From Methanomassiliicoccaceae archaeon UBA537 (GTDB lineage Archaea; Thermoplasmatota; Thermoplasmata; Methanomassiliicoccales; Methanomethylophilaceae), in the NCBI GenBank assembly GCA_002504495.1, contig DATC01000102.1, positions 1 to 17,506 on the forward strand: a DNA stretch of 17,506 nucleotides. Direction: 5' to 3'. Shown here piece by piece: positions 7,454-14,888 of the stretch (position 1 is its first letter; every line of letters starts with the position of its first letter). Made by a program: the position numbers and the translations under genes. The notes beneath the pieces are model-generated. The model worked only from the letters and a program-made list of their open reading frames with translations, was not told the origin of the DNA and did not search any database.

Positions 7454-7992
7454 CTATAAGCGATGCCGGGCCGCATCGTCCAGACAGAGGACTCTCGAGC
7501 CGATCCGGACGCGTCCGCTGAACGCAGTATGACCTCGCGTGCCACCCTGCGGGCCTCCTCCATGCCATGCGTCAGAAACACCGCTGCGAGCAGCGCCTCG
7601 AAGCAGTCCGCCCTCATGCCCTCTGTGACGACATGGCCTCCGTGGCGGTCGATATGCCCACCGCCGACCCTGAGGACCGAATCGATGTCCATCCCGAACG
7701 CCAGAACCCTGTCCGAGATCCTGTGGTTGGCCACCCAGTCCTGCTTCACGGCCGTCATCCTCCCCTCGTCCATGGACGGATCGTTGTACGCCTCCTCGCA
7801 GGCCAGCAGCTCGAGGACCGCGTCTCCCAGGAACTCCAGCCTTTCGTACGAATCGACGGGTCTGCCGTCGCCGGCGCTGTCGTGGGTGAGGGCCCTGCAG
7901 AAGACGGCCAGCTGATCCGCGGGCACGCCGCGATACCGGAACGGCGCCTTGGCCAGGAACGCACGGACCTCCATCTCGAACTGAGTCTCCAT
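7454..7992 (-). CDS. rnc: Ribonuclease III domain protein; 3' end unresolved
   Basis: The RNase III catalytic domain is clear from 7992 to about 7522 (residues 1-157). It has RALTHDSA at 33-40, the signature ERLEFLGD at 50-57 (Glu53, Asp57) and MRADCFEALLAAVF at 126-139 (Asp129, Glu132), so all four metal-binding acids are present. The family cuts double-stranded RNA with Mg2+. There is no double-stranded-RNA-binding domain. The frame has no stop after the domain: it stays open to 6697, deep inside the isomerase gene. The end given here (7454) is the TAG in the neighbouring frame, reachable only by a -1 shift. The literal frame would end at 6697 and give 431 residues. An assembly indel, a real frameshift or an unusual overlap are all possible. 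The ATG at 7992 has GGAG about 8 bases upstream. Confidence 0.72.
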
Positions 7993-8014
7993 GCCGTCTC
8001 CGAACACGGAGCCG

Positions 8015-8020
8015 TATAAA
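8015..8020 (-). promoter_or_regulatory. TATA box for the RNase III / RuBisCO operon
   Basis: The minus strand reads TTTATA within CGTTTATACG, about 25 bases upstream of the ATG at 7992. That spacing predicts a transcript starting at or within a few bases of the start codon, although a GGAG also precedes the ATG. It stands back to back with the plus-strand box at 8045-8055 in an 86-base divergent region. Confidence 0.55.
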
Positions 8021-8044
8021 CGTGCGACGCAGACGGCTCCCCTC

Positions 8045-8055
8045 AAATAATATAA
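8045..8055 (+). promoter_or_regulatory. TATA box for the 501-residue cysteine-rich protein gene
   Basis: The plus strand reads AATAATATAA, an AT-rich island in GC-rich surroundings, about 28 bases before the ATG at 8079. The transcript would be leaderless or nearly so, and no Shine-Dalgarno is obvious before the ATG, which agrees with that. Confidence 0.6.
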
Positions 8056-8078
8056 CCGATGGCGTCCAATGAGATGCC

Positions 8079-9584
8079 ATGGCTCAGAAGAAGCGTCTGA
8101 AGATGAGAGGCGTGAAGCACTCCTCCAAGAGGCTGGAGGACGAGATGCTGGACAAATCGCGCGCCCTCTCCGACAATCCGGGCATCCTCCGCCCCAGCTG
8201 CGCCGGCGGATGCAGGAAATGCGTCTTCGACAAGCCCTTCAAGCAGATCGACGGCCTGCACAAGATCAAGAACGACCCGGACGCCCTGGTCAAGGAGGCC
8301 TCCAGATTCGGCGGGGACGATATCGTGCGCGCCTATGCCGGGACCGTGTCTCTCGCCGCCGCGGGCTCCGTGCCCCTGCTGGCCTCCGGGAAACTGGGAG
8401 GAGAGACGGTCTCCTACGCCGTCCGCGGGACCGTGAACGCCACCAAGCTCATAGGCTGCCAGTACTACGACGATCCGAAGAGGAGACTCCTCCTCTACTC
8501 GGACTATGTGAAGAAGCACAAACTGCATCTGTACTCGTTCGGAGACTGCCTCGTGTGCTCCGACAGGCCCAACATGCCCGAGGACTACCTCTACGACGTC
8601 TTCTGGGAGACTCCGTACGAATTCCCGAACGACGGCCTGTCCTGCGGACACGAATCGTCGGCCGCCCTGGAGATCCATGTGAAATCCCTCGACGAGACGA
8701 TCTCCATATGCGAGGACTGCGCCAAGGACATCCCCACCCTGGCATTCGTGGTGTCACGCCTGGCGGCCGTGGATCCCCTGGACGATATCGAGGTCCGCGT
8801 GAGGCACAAGTACCACTCGGTCGGAGGAGACGACGCCGAGATCATCGCAGGGGACCGCCTGAAGGAGTACATGAGCGGCAAGATCGGCGACTCCATCCTC
8901 ATCGATTCGGTGAAGAGATCCAAGCTCGGAGACCTCAAAGGCGGATCGTCGGCCACATACATCATCGGATCGAAGAACTACGGATCCGACCTCGATGCGT
9001 TCCTCGGGGATCTGGAAGGCTCCGGGACGGAGACGGATGCTCTGAAGGCGTTCCTGAAGGACAACGGGCGTGCGATAGTCATCAGGACGCCTAAGGCCTC
9101 CGAGGCCCTCTCGGCCATCTGGCAGGCTGACTGGAAGGGCATCGTCGCCGCATACACCGATCGGACGACGGCCGACAAGATGGGCGACCTGTCGAAGAGG
9201 CAGCCTTCGTCCGTCCTGGAGGAGGCGTACAACATCTTCGTCTCCGCGGACGTGGTCGCCGCGCTGCCGGTGTTCACCAGGCCCGGCCCGGTCACCCAGC
9301 TGGCCGATGTGCTCGCCAAGGCCGCCAAGGTGGGAGGATACGCCATGGTCGCGGAAGCGGCGGCCAAGGCATCCTTGAAGAACAACGCCCTGCGCTCGAT
9401 GGCCGGCGCGTTCATGCTCGCCTCCGGATCAGAACCGTCCCTGAAGCTCTCCCGCGAGGAGATGGAGCTGTCGAAGTACCTGGAGCCCTTCGCCCGCAAG
9501 GTGATCGACTCCACGGGGGAGAAGTACAGGGACGCGATGGCGACCCTCCTGGTCGCGAGCGGATCGAACGAGAAAGTATCCTGA
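8079..9584 (+). CDS. Hypothetical cysteine-rich protein, 501 residues
   Basis: I do not recognise this protein. The N-terminus is very basic (AQKKRLKMRGVKHSSKR). A CX3CX2C cluster is at Cys41, Cys45 and Cys48, then come Cys127, a CXXC at 157-160, CGH at 189-191 and a CXXC at 211-214. These could hold zinc or an iron-sulfur cluster. From about 230 onward there are no further cysteines; the stretch alternates charged helices and Ala-rich segments. Residues 87-125 are Ala/Gly/Val-rich and partly hydrophobic but not a clear membrane helix. Codon use and GC match the neighbours, so transfer is not suggested. It is transcribed away from the RNase III/RuBisCO operon and overlaps the taw2 frame tail to tail. 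The ATG at 8079 is set by the TATA box 28 bases upstream. That it is a real gene is likely; its function is unknown. Confidence 0.85.
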   Translation: MAQKKRLKMRGVKHSSKRLEDEMLDKSRALSDNPGILRPSCAGGCRKCVFDKPFKQIDGLHKIKNDPDALVKEASRFGGDDIVRAYAGTVSLAAAGSVPLLASGKLGGETVSYAVRGTVNATKLIGCQYYDDPKRRLLLYSDYVKKHKLHLYSFGDCLVCSDRPNMPEDYLYDVFWETPYEFPNDGLSCGHESSAALEIHVKSLDETISICEDCAKDIPTLAFVVSRLAAVDPLDDIEVRVRHKYHSVGGDDAEIIAGDRLKEYMSGKIGDSILIDSVKRSKLGDLKGGSSATYIIGSKNYGSDLDAFLGDLEGSGTETDALKAFLKDNGRAIVIRTPKASEALSAIWQADWKGIVAAYTDRTTADKMGDLSKRQPSSVLEEAYNIFVSADVVAALPVFTRPGPVTQLADVLAKAAKVGGYAMVAEAAAKASLKNNALRSMAGAFMLASGSEPSLKLSREEMELSKYLEPFARKVIDSTGEKYRDAMATLLVASGSNEKVS

Positions 9585-10584
9585 CATCTGCGACGTAATG
9601 GGACACCGACGGGGCGAACGATTTTACCTCGCGGATCCCTACCACCTCGTAGGAGCAGAGGGGCGAAAAGATGCGGTCCACCATCTCCCTCTGCTCCCCT
9701 ACGCGGAATGTATCGTGATAGTGTATCATCCCGCCTTCCCGGATCATTCTGAGCGCGGCCGGCAGGAACTCCGAGGTCGTCTGCACGTACCCCATGAGTA
9801 TCCTGTCCGCGAAACCTGTTCCGAGAAGATCGCGGTTGTCGGCGAGGATCGGGATCACGACATCGGAGACGCCGTTGTCGCGGATGTTGCGGACCAGATA
9901 GGCGTACGACTCGGGATTCTTCTCGCAGGCGAAGACCCTGCGAGCTCCGGAGAACCTCGCCAAGGGGAGAGTGAAGTAGCCGATTCCCGCGAACATGTCC
10001 ACCACGGTCTCTCCGGCGCAGTCCAGACGGCGCATCCTCATGCGCTCGTCGGTGTTCCCGGAGGCGAACATCACCTTGGTCACATCGAAGCGGTAGCGTA
10101 TCCCGTTCTCCAGACGGACCGATTCGGTGCAGGTGCCGTGGATGACCTTCATGCTGGGCCTGCGGAACTCGCCGGAGACCCCGTGCACATCGGCGCAGAC
10201 CGTGGCGACCCCCAGGACCTTGGCGTAGGCATCGCCGATCTCCTTCAGGAAGGGCTCGCAGGTCGGATCCAGCTTGAGTATCGCGATGTCCCCCACGAAC
10301 TCCCAATGGTCCGGAAGATGACCGGCCAGCTCCGGCATCCCCGCCAGCTCGTGGGCTATCCTCTCCTGCGGAGGGCGGCGGTCCAGGGTGTAGGCGTCCC
10401 CTTCGCGCACCTCGTACCCCATCGACTCCACCTCGGCCGTATGCTCGGGCAGGATGGGGACGAGACGGAACCCGCCGTCCTTGGAGATCTTGGCGTGTAT
10501 GTCGACGATGCCGCGGCCCATGAGCCCGCTGATCACGGGACCGGCCTCGTCGGAAGGTATGCGGGCGATCGGAACGCGCTTCAT
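9412..10584 (-). CDS. taw2: tRNA-Phe wyosine aminocarboxypropyltransferase (Taw2/Tyw2 type)
   Basis: A class I SAM-fold enzyme that, in the Taw2 family, moves the 3-amino-3-carboxypropyl group of SAM to the tricyclic base at G37 of tRNA-Phe. Key blocks are EFRRPSMKVIHG (139-150), ENGIRYRFDVTKVMF (159-173), VVDMFAGIGYFTLPLAR (194-210), ACEKNPESYAYL (219-230), IPILADNRD (244-252) and MGYVQTTSEF (264-273). The GIGYFT form and MGYV block favour Taw2 over the related Trm5 methyltransferase. The domain ends around residue 337 (HYVADVRIL), where the family normally stops, but the frame continues 53 more Arg/Ser/Pro-rich residues to a TGA at 9412, over the convergent gene. The ATG overlaps the stop of the flavoprotein gene in an ATGA (10581-10584). 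Confidence 0.88.
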   Translation of the reverse strand: MKRVPIARIPSDEAGPVISGLMGRGIVDIHAKISKDGGFRLVPILPEHTAEVESMGYEVREGDAYTLDRRPPQERIAHELAGMPELAGHLPDHWEFVGDIAILKLDPTCEPFLKEIGDAYAKVLGVATVCADVHGVSGEFRRPSMKVIHGTCTESVRLENGIRYRFDVTKVMFASGNTDERMRMRRLDCAGETVVDMFAGIGYFTLPLARFSGARRVFACEKNPESYAYLVRNIRDNGVSDVVIPILADNRDLLGTGFADRILMGYVQTTSEFLPAALRMIREGGMIHYHDTFRVGEQREMVDRIFSPLCSYEVVGIREVKSFAPSVSHYVADVRILSRSIRSRPGGSPSRPCTSPPWSRSPCGRRAPGTSTAPSPRGRASGTVLIRRRA

Positions 10585-11732
10585 AGAAGGCACCTCATCA
10601 GGGTGTACAGGCCTCTGACGGCTACTCCGGGTCTGCGGAGCATGTCTCCGAGCACGGCGACCGGATCGTCGAGGTCCAGACCGTTCAATGCAGAGACCAC
10701 CTCTGGACGCGAAGCGAAGGCCCCTGCCCTGTTCAGGGCGGCATCGTCCATGCGGACGAACTGCCTTCTGAGCTTCCATCCGCGATCCAGCTCGCGACCC
10801 ATCGAACGACGGAACATGCGGTCGTAGGAGGCCAGCCTTCCGGCGGACAGATCGCCGTCCGCGAGAGCCGACGAAGCGACCTCGCAGAGGATCGGAGCGG
10901 CCCTCATGGACGGATAGACGCCTCCTGCGGAGACGGGTTTCACGTGCGAGGCGGCATCGCCTACGAGCATGATGCGGTCCGAGGTCATCGTCCTCCTCCT
11001 GCCGACCGGTATGCGCCCGCAGCTCCTGCGCAGGACGCGGCTCTCGACGTTGAGGTCCGAGAGCAGACGGGACAGATAGGGCCACGGCGCCCCCATCGAA
11101 TCGGGAATGCAGAGGCCTACGCGCGTGAAGTCCCCGCACGGGATCTCCCAGGCGAAGAATCCCGGGGCGTATCTGGATCCGAGCCTCACGGTGAACAGGT
11201 CGTCGTGCATGGTCGTCGTCCCTGCCACATCGGCCTGCATCCCTCTGAGATACTCCGGGGCGCGATTGCCGCCCAGGGAGGATGACACCTTCGAGGCGTT
11301 GCCGTCCGCCCCTATCAGGAGATCGAACGACGACGTGCCGGTCCTGCGGGCCGTGACATCGACGCGGTCGTCGAAGACCGAGAACGAATCGACGCGGTCG
11401 GATGTGCGGTACTCGGCTCCGGCGGATACCGCGCGGTCGGCCATGAGCGAGTCCAGCTCCGCGCGGTCGACGGTGCGGGCCTTGGGCGAATCCGAACGGA
11501 TGACGATCCTCCTCCCGTCGGGAAGAACGGCTTCCGCGCCGTACAATGTGGAGAGAATCCCGGGGGAGACCCCGGTAAGGGATATGGCGTCGTCCGTGAG
11601 GAGCCCGGCGCAATGCTCCGGAACCCCTGCGCGGGGATGCTCCTCGAAGATGACGACATCGCTCTCGCGGGCGAGGAGAGCGGCGCAAGCGCATCCTGCC
11701 GGACCGCCCCCCACCACCGCGACCGATGTCAT
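10581..11732 (-). CDS. Geranylgeranyl reductase family flavoprotein
   Basis: A 383-residue FAD-dependent protein. The Rossmann nucleotide-binding motif VAVVGGGPAGCACAALL begins at residue 4. The second FAD block DRIMLVGDAASHVKP lies in the C-terminal half. PGFFAWEIP corresponds to the PxxYxWxFP motif that lines the substrate tunnel of archaeal geranylgeranyl reductases. The family saturates the isoprenoid chains of archaeal ether lipids, or of free geranylgeranyl diphosphate, at the membrane surface. Which lipid this copy acts on cannot be told. Both flanking junctions are ATGA overlaps (transaldolase at 11729-11732, taw2 at 10581-10584), so it is expressed with them. Confidence 0.87.
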   Translation of the reverse strand: MTSVAVVGGGPAGCACAALLARESDVVIFEEHPRAGVPEHCAGLLTDDAISLTGVSPGILSTLYGAEAVLPDGRRIVIRSDSPKARTVDRAELDSLMADRAVSAGAEYRTSDRVDSFSVFDDRVDVTARRTGTSSFDLLIGADGNASKVSSSLGGNRAPEYLRGMQADVAGTTTMHDDLFTVRLGSRYAPGFFAWEIPCGDFTRVGLCIPDSMGAPWPYLSRLLSDLNVESRVLRRSCGRIPVGRRRTMTSDRIMLVGDAASHVKPVSAGGVYPSMRAAPILCEVASSALADGDLSAGRLASYDRMFRRSMGRELDRGWKLRRQFVRMDDAALNRAGAFASRPEVVSALNGLDLDDPVAVLGDMLRRPGVAVRGLYTLMRCLL

Positions 11733-12382
11733 GATCGGTTCTTCTTGGACTTCTCGTAGTCCGCGACGAACTTGGATATCCCCTCGTCCGTCTTGGGGTG
11801 CGAGATCATCTTCTTGAGGGTCTCGTACGGGATCGTGGCGATGTCGCATCCGTAGAGGGCGGCGTCGAGCACGTGCTGAGGTCCGCGTATGGATGCGGCG
11901 ATGACCTCGGTGGGATACCCGTAGTTGGAGAAGATCTGCATGATCTCCTGGACGAGGTCGGATCCGTACTGGCCGATGTCGTCCAGACGGCCGACGAAGG
12001 GCGAGACGAACGCGGCGCCGGCCTTGGCCGCGAGAAGGGCCTGCAGAGGAGAGAAGATCAGCGTGACGTTGACCTTGATGCCCTCGGAGGACAGGATCTT
12101 GGTGGCCTTGAGCGTCTCGACGCACATGGGCAGCTTGACGTTGATGTTAGGGTGGATGGCGGCGAGCTCCCTCCCCTCCTTGACCATCTCGTCCGCGGTG
12201 GTGGACATGGCCTCGGCGGAGATGGGGCCGTCGACGATCGCGGCGATCTCCTTCACCCTGGTCCTGACGTCCACTCCCTCCTTGGCGATCAGGCTGGGGT
12301 TGGTGGTGACTCCGTCCAGGATTCCCCAGCTGTTGATCTCCTTGATCATATCCAGATTAGCAGTGTCTATGAAGATCTTCAT
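11729..12382 (-). CDS. tal: Transaldolase (TalC/MipB type)
   Basis: A 217-residue single-domain transaldolase. It transfers dihydroxyacetone units between sugar phosphates through a Schiff base on Lys83 in NINVKLP (79-85). GVTTNPSLI at 24-32 and SPFVGRLDD at 127-135 are family blocks. The related fructose-6-phosphate aldolase carries Gln in the motif after the second strand and Tyr in the FVGR block. Here these are Glu57 (ISAEAMS) and Phe129, which points to transaldolase. The ATG at 12382 follows the transketolase C-half stop by 4 bases. An in-frame ATG at 12418 lies inside the upstream gene and is not favoured. It completes a non-oxidative pentose phosphate module with the two transketolase genes. 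Confidence 0.94.
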   Translation of the reverse strand: MKIFIDTANLDMIKEINSWGILDGVTTNPSLIAKEGVDVRTRVKEIAAIVDGPISAEAMSTTADEMVKEGRELAAIHPNINVKLPMCVETLKATKILSSEGIKVNVTLIFSPLQALLAAKAGAAFVSPFVGRLDDIGQYGSDLVQEIMQIFSNYGYPTEVIAASIRGPQHVLDAALYGCDIATIPYETLKKMISHPKTDEGISKFVADYEKSKKNRS

Positions 12383-12386
12383 CTCG

Positions 12387-13316
12387 TCACTTCCTTGAAA
12401 TGCATTTGCGGGCGGCATCGGCCACGGCGGCGGATGTGAGCCCGTATTTGACCATCAGGTCGGCCGGCTTCCCGGACTCCCCGAAGGTGTCCCTGGTCCC
12501 CACCCTCTCGAGGGGGGCGGGCCTGTTCTCCGCCAGCGTCTCCGCTACGGCGGAACCGAGCCCTCCGATGATGCTGTGCTCCTCCGCGGTGACGCAGCAT
12601 CCTGTCTTGGACACGGAGCGCACCACGGCCTCCGCGTCGAAGGGCTTGATCGTGCTGATGTTGAGGACCTCGGCGGATACCCCCTCCTCGGCCAGCTTGT
12701 CGGCGGCCTCGAGGCAGAGTGCGGTCATCTGTCCGCATCCTATGAGCGTGACATCCGAGCCCTCCCTCATCAGCCTGGCCTTCCCTATGACGAAGGGATC
12801 GTCCTCCCCGGTTACGACAGGGAAGTCCGCACGTCCCATACGCATGTACACGGGACCCTGGAAATCGACGAGCGCCTTGGTGGCGTTGTAGGCCTCGTAG
12901 GCGTCGGCCGGGGAGAGCACCGTCATGTTGGGCAGGTCGCGCATGATGGCGATGTCCTCGAGGGCCTGATGGGACGCGCCGTCCTCCCCCACGGTGATGC
13001 CGCAGTGGGTGGCGCAGATCCTGACGTTCAGCCTCGGATAGGCGACGGCGAGCCTGATCTGCTCCCAGCACCTCCCGGTGGCGAACACCCCGAAGGTCGA
13101 TGCGTAGACGATCTTCCCGGATGCCGCCAGACCCGACGCGATGCCGATCATGTTCTGCTCCGCGATGCCGACCTCGACGAACCTCTCGGGACAGACCTTC
13201 TGGAACTCCGACGTCTTGGTGGATCCGGCGAGATCGGCGTCCATGACGACCACGCGCGGATCGGAAGCGAGCTCCGCGAGTGCCTTGCCGTAGTAGTTGC
13301 GCTGCGCTATCTTCAT
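12387..13316 (-). CDS. tktB: Transketolase, C-terminal subunit
   Basis: A 309-residue protein with the pyrimidine-binding and C-terminal domains of transketolase. VEVGIAEQNMIGIASGLA (48-65) carries the Glu53 that activates the thiamine diphosphate cofactor. THCGITVGEDGASHQALEDI is the conserved block that follows. The C-terminal domain contains EEHSIIGGLGSAVAE. It must pair with the N-terminal subunit to transfer two-carbon units between sugar phosphates. The ATG at 13316 overlaps the stop of the N subunit in an ATGA (13313-13316), suiting a 1:1 complex. Splitting into two genes is common in archaea. Confidence 0.96.
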   Translation of the reverse strand: MKIAQRNYYGKALAELASDPRVVVMDADLAGSTKTSEFQKVCPERFVEVGIAEQNMIGIASGLAASGKIVYASTFGVFATGRCWEQIRLAVAYPRLNVRICATHCGITVGEDGASHQALEDIAIMRDLPNMTVLSPADAYEAYNATKALVDFQGPVYMRMGRADFPVVTGEDDPFVIGKARLMREGSDVTLIGCGQMTALCLEAADKLAEEGVSAEVLNISTIKPFDAEAVVRSVSKTGCCVTAEEHSIIGGLGSAVAETLAENRPAPLERVGTRDTFGESGKPADLMVKYGLTSAAVADAARKCISRK

Positions 13317-14146
13317 TCCATGGCCTCCGTGAGCTCGGTGACGGCGATCTCCTGCTCCTCCGCATTGGCGGCCTTGCCGTGGAAGGACGGGTTGTTCTCC
13401 ATGAACGAGACCCCCTTCCCCTTGATCGTGTTCATTATGACCGCTGTAGGCCTGGTGCCGGGGGCGCACGCCCTTCCGATGGCCTCCTGGATCATGGATA
13501 TGTCATGGCCGTCGATCACTATGACGTTCCATCCGAAGGCCTGCCACTTCTCCGGAAGCGGGTCCAGGCCGACGGCGTCCTCGGTGTTGCCGGTGATCTG
13601 CAGGCGGTTGCGGTCGACGAACGCCACGAGGTTCGAGAGCCCGTACTGGCTGGCGAACATGGCGGCCTCCCAGTTCTGCCCCTCCTGGAGCTCTCCGTCG
13701 CCGAGGAGGCAGTATGTGCGGTACCCCTTGCCGTCCATCTTGCCGGCGAGGGCTATGCCGCAGGCCATGCTGAGCCCCTGGCCCAGGGATCCCGTGGACA
13801 TCTCGACACCCGGGACCTTGCCGCGCACGGGGTGCCCCTGGAGCCTGCTGCCGATCTGGCGGAGCGTGGAGAGCTCCGACACGGGGAAGTAGCCGGATTC
13901 GGCCAGCGCCGCGTACAGAACCGGCGCCACATGGCCCTTGGACAGCACGAAGCGGTCCCTGTCCTCCCATGCGGGATTCTTGGGGTCGTGCCTCATCGCT
14001 CCGCCGAAGTAGAGGACGGCCATGAGATCCGCGGACGAGAGGGATCCTCCCGGGTGCCCGGACCCTGCGGCGCAGGTCATCTCGACGACGTCGAGGCGGA
14101 GGCGGTTGGCGATCCTCTTCAGCTCGATCGGATCAGTGGTAGTCAT
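13313..14146 (-). CDS. tktA: Transketolase, N-terminal subunit
   Basis: A 277-residue protein holding the diphosphate-binding domain. GSGHPGGSLSSADLMAVLYF begins at residue 28, and SKGHVAPVLYAAL at 69-81 is also conserved. The thiamine diphosphate motif starts with LGDGELQEGQNWEA (148-161) and ends with VDRNRLQ (177-183). HGKAAN near the C-terminus (256-261) is also typical. It works only with the C-terminal subunit encoded next. The ATG at 14146 is 2 bases beyond the PCNA stop (14149-14151), so it is read from the same transcript. Confidence 0.96.
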   Translation of the reverse strand: MTTTDPIELKRIANRLRLDVVEMTCAAGSGHPGGSLSSADLMAVLYFGGAMRHDPKNPAWEDRDRFVLSKGHVAPVLYAALAESGYFPVSELSTLRQIGSRLQGHPVRGKVPGVEMSTGSLGQGLSMACGIALAGKMDGKGYRTYCLLGDGELQEGQNWEAAMFASQYGLSNLVAFVDRNRLQITGNTEDAVGLDPLPEKWQAFGWNVIVIDGHDISMIQEAIGRACAPGTRPTAVIMNTIKGKGVSFMENNPSFHGKAANAEEQEIAVTELTEAME

Positions 14147-14148
14147 GT

Positions 14149-14886
14149 TCACTCGCTCTCTATCCTGGGTGCCAGAAGGTAGCTGACCTTGGCCTGTCCG
14201 TCGGCGAGTGCGAACACCAGCTTGACGGGGTAGTCGTTGTCGAGCTCGATCCTGACGACGGTGCCGGCAGGGATCGCCTTGACGATGTTGGAGAAGTAGT
14301 CGAGGGGGAACATGCTCTGGACGTCGATGTCCGCATTGATGGCCTCGACCTCGCCCGCGCCCAGGCTGAGCGTCACGGAGTCCGTATCGCCCTCGCAGGA
14401 GAGCTCGAACTTCCCGGGCCCGGCCCTGAGCGTGATGTGGTCGGAGATCGACTCGGCCGCACGGATCCCCTTCTGGAGCTCGTCCACCTTCAGGCTGATG
14501 TCGGTGGCGAGGGTGAGCTGGGGGACCTTGGGGTCGTTCATGCTGGCGGTGTCCACGAGGCTCATGCGCCTCGTGATGTTGCCGACCTTGAAGACGAGCC
14601 TCCCATGGGCCTCGTCCTGCTCCATCGAGATCACATCTCCGGAGGAGGCCAGCTTGAGGACGCCCTTCACCCTGTCGAGGTCCAGCCCGAGCTCGCACTC
14701 GTCGGCCTCGTACGACTCGAAGGCTCCCTTGTCGACCTCGAGCTCGATCATGGCGACGTGGGCCGCATCGACGGCCTTCATCGTCATGGACTCGGGGGTG
14801 ATGACGAACTTCACCTCGTCGACGAGGGTCGAGATTATGTTGACGAGGCCTTTGAGCGTGTCCGACTTGAGCTGGACCTTGAACAT
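14149..14886 (-). CDS. pcn: DNA polymerase sliding clamp (PCNA)
   Basis: A 245-residue protein, the usual length of archaeal PCNA. It forms a ring on DNA that tethers polymerase B/D, FEN1, ligase and other replication factors. FKVQLKSDTLKGLVNIISTL starts the first fold. LDLDRVKGVLKLASSGD and the later FPLDYFSNIVKA are family blocks. LVFALADGQAKVSYLLAPR at the C-terminus includes the partner-binding tail region. The ATG lies 2 bases after the TFS stop. GGGAG in the end of the TFS gene, about 8 bases upstream, is a good Shine-Dalgarno site. Confidence 0.97.
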   Translation of the reverse strand: MFKVQLKSDTLKGLVNIISTLVDEVKFVITPESMTMKAVDAAHVAMIELEVDKGAFESYEADECELGLDLDRVKGVLKLASSGDVISMEQDEAHGRLVFKVGNITRRMSLVDTASMNDPKVPQLTLATDISLKVDELQKGIRAAESISDHITLRAGPGKFELSCEGDTDSVTLSLGAGEVEAINADIDVQSMFPLDYFSNIVKAIPAGTVVRIELDNDYPVKLVFALADGQAKVSYLLAPRIESE

Positions 14887-14888
14887 CT

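Noticed and set aside
8196..8225. CX3CX2C in the 501-residue protein as a radical SAM site
   Set aside because: The residue before the last Cys is Lys rather than aromatic, and no GGE or other SAM-barrel motifs follow.
11729..12382. Fructose-6-phosphate aldolase for the transaldolase gene
   Set aside because: Glu57 and Phe129 match transaldolase, whereas the aldolase has Gln and Tyr at these places.
12576..13892. 438-codon plus-strand frame over the transketolase genes
   Set aside because: It is the complement of two strongly conserved subunits; no family motif and no initiation signal.
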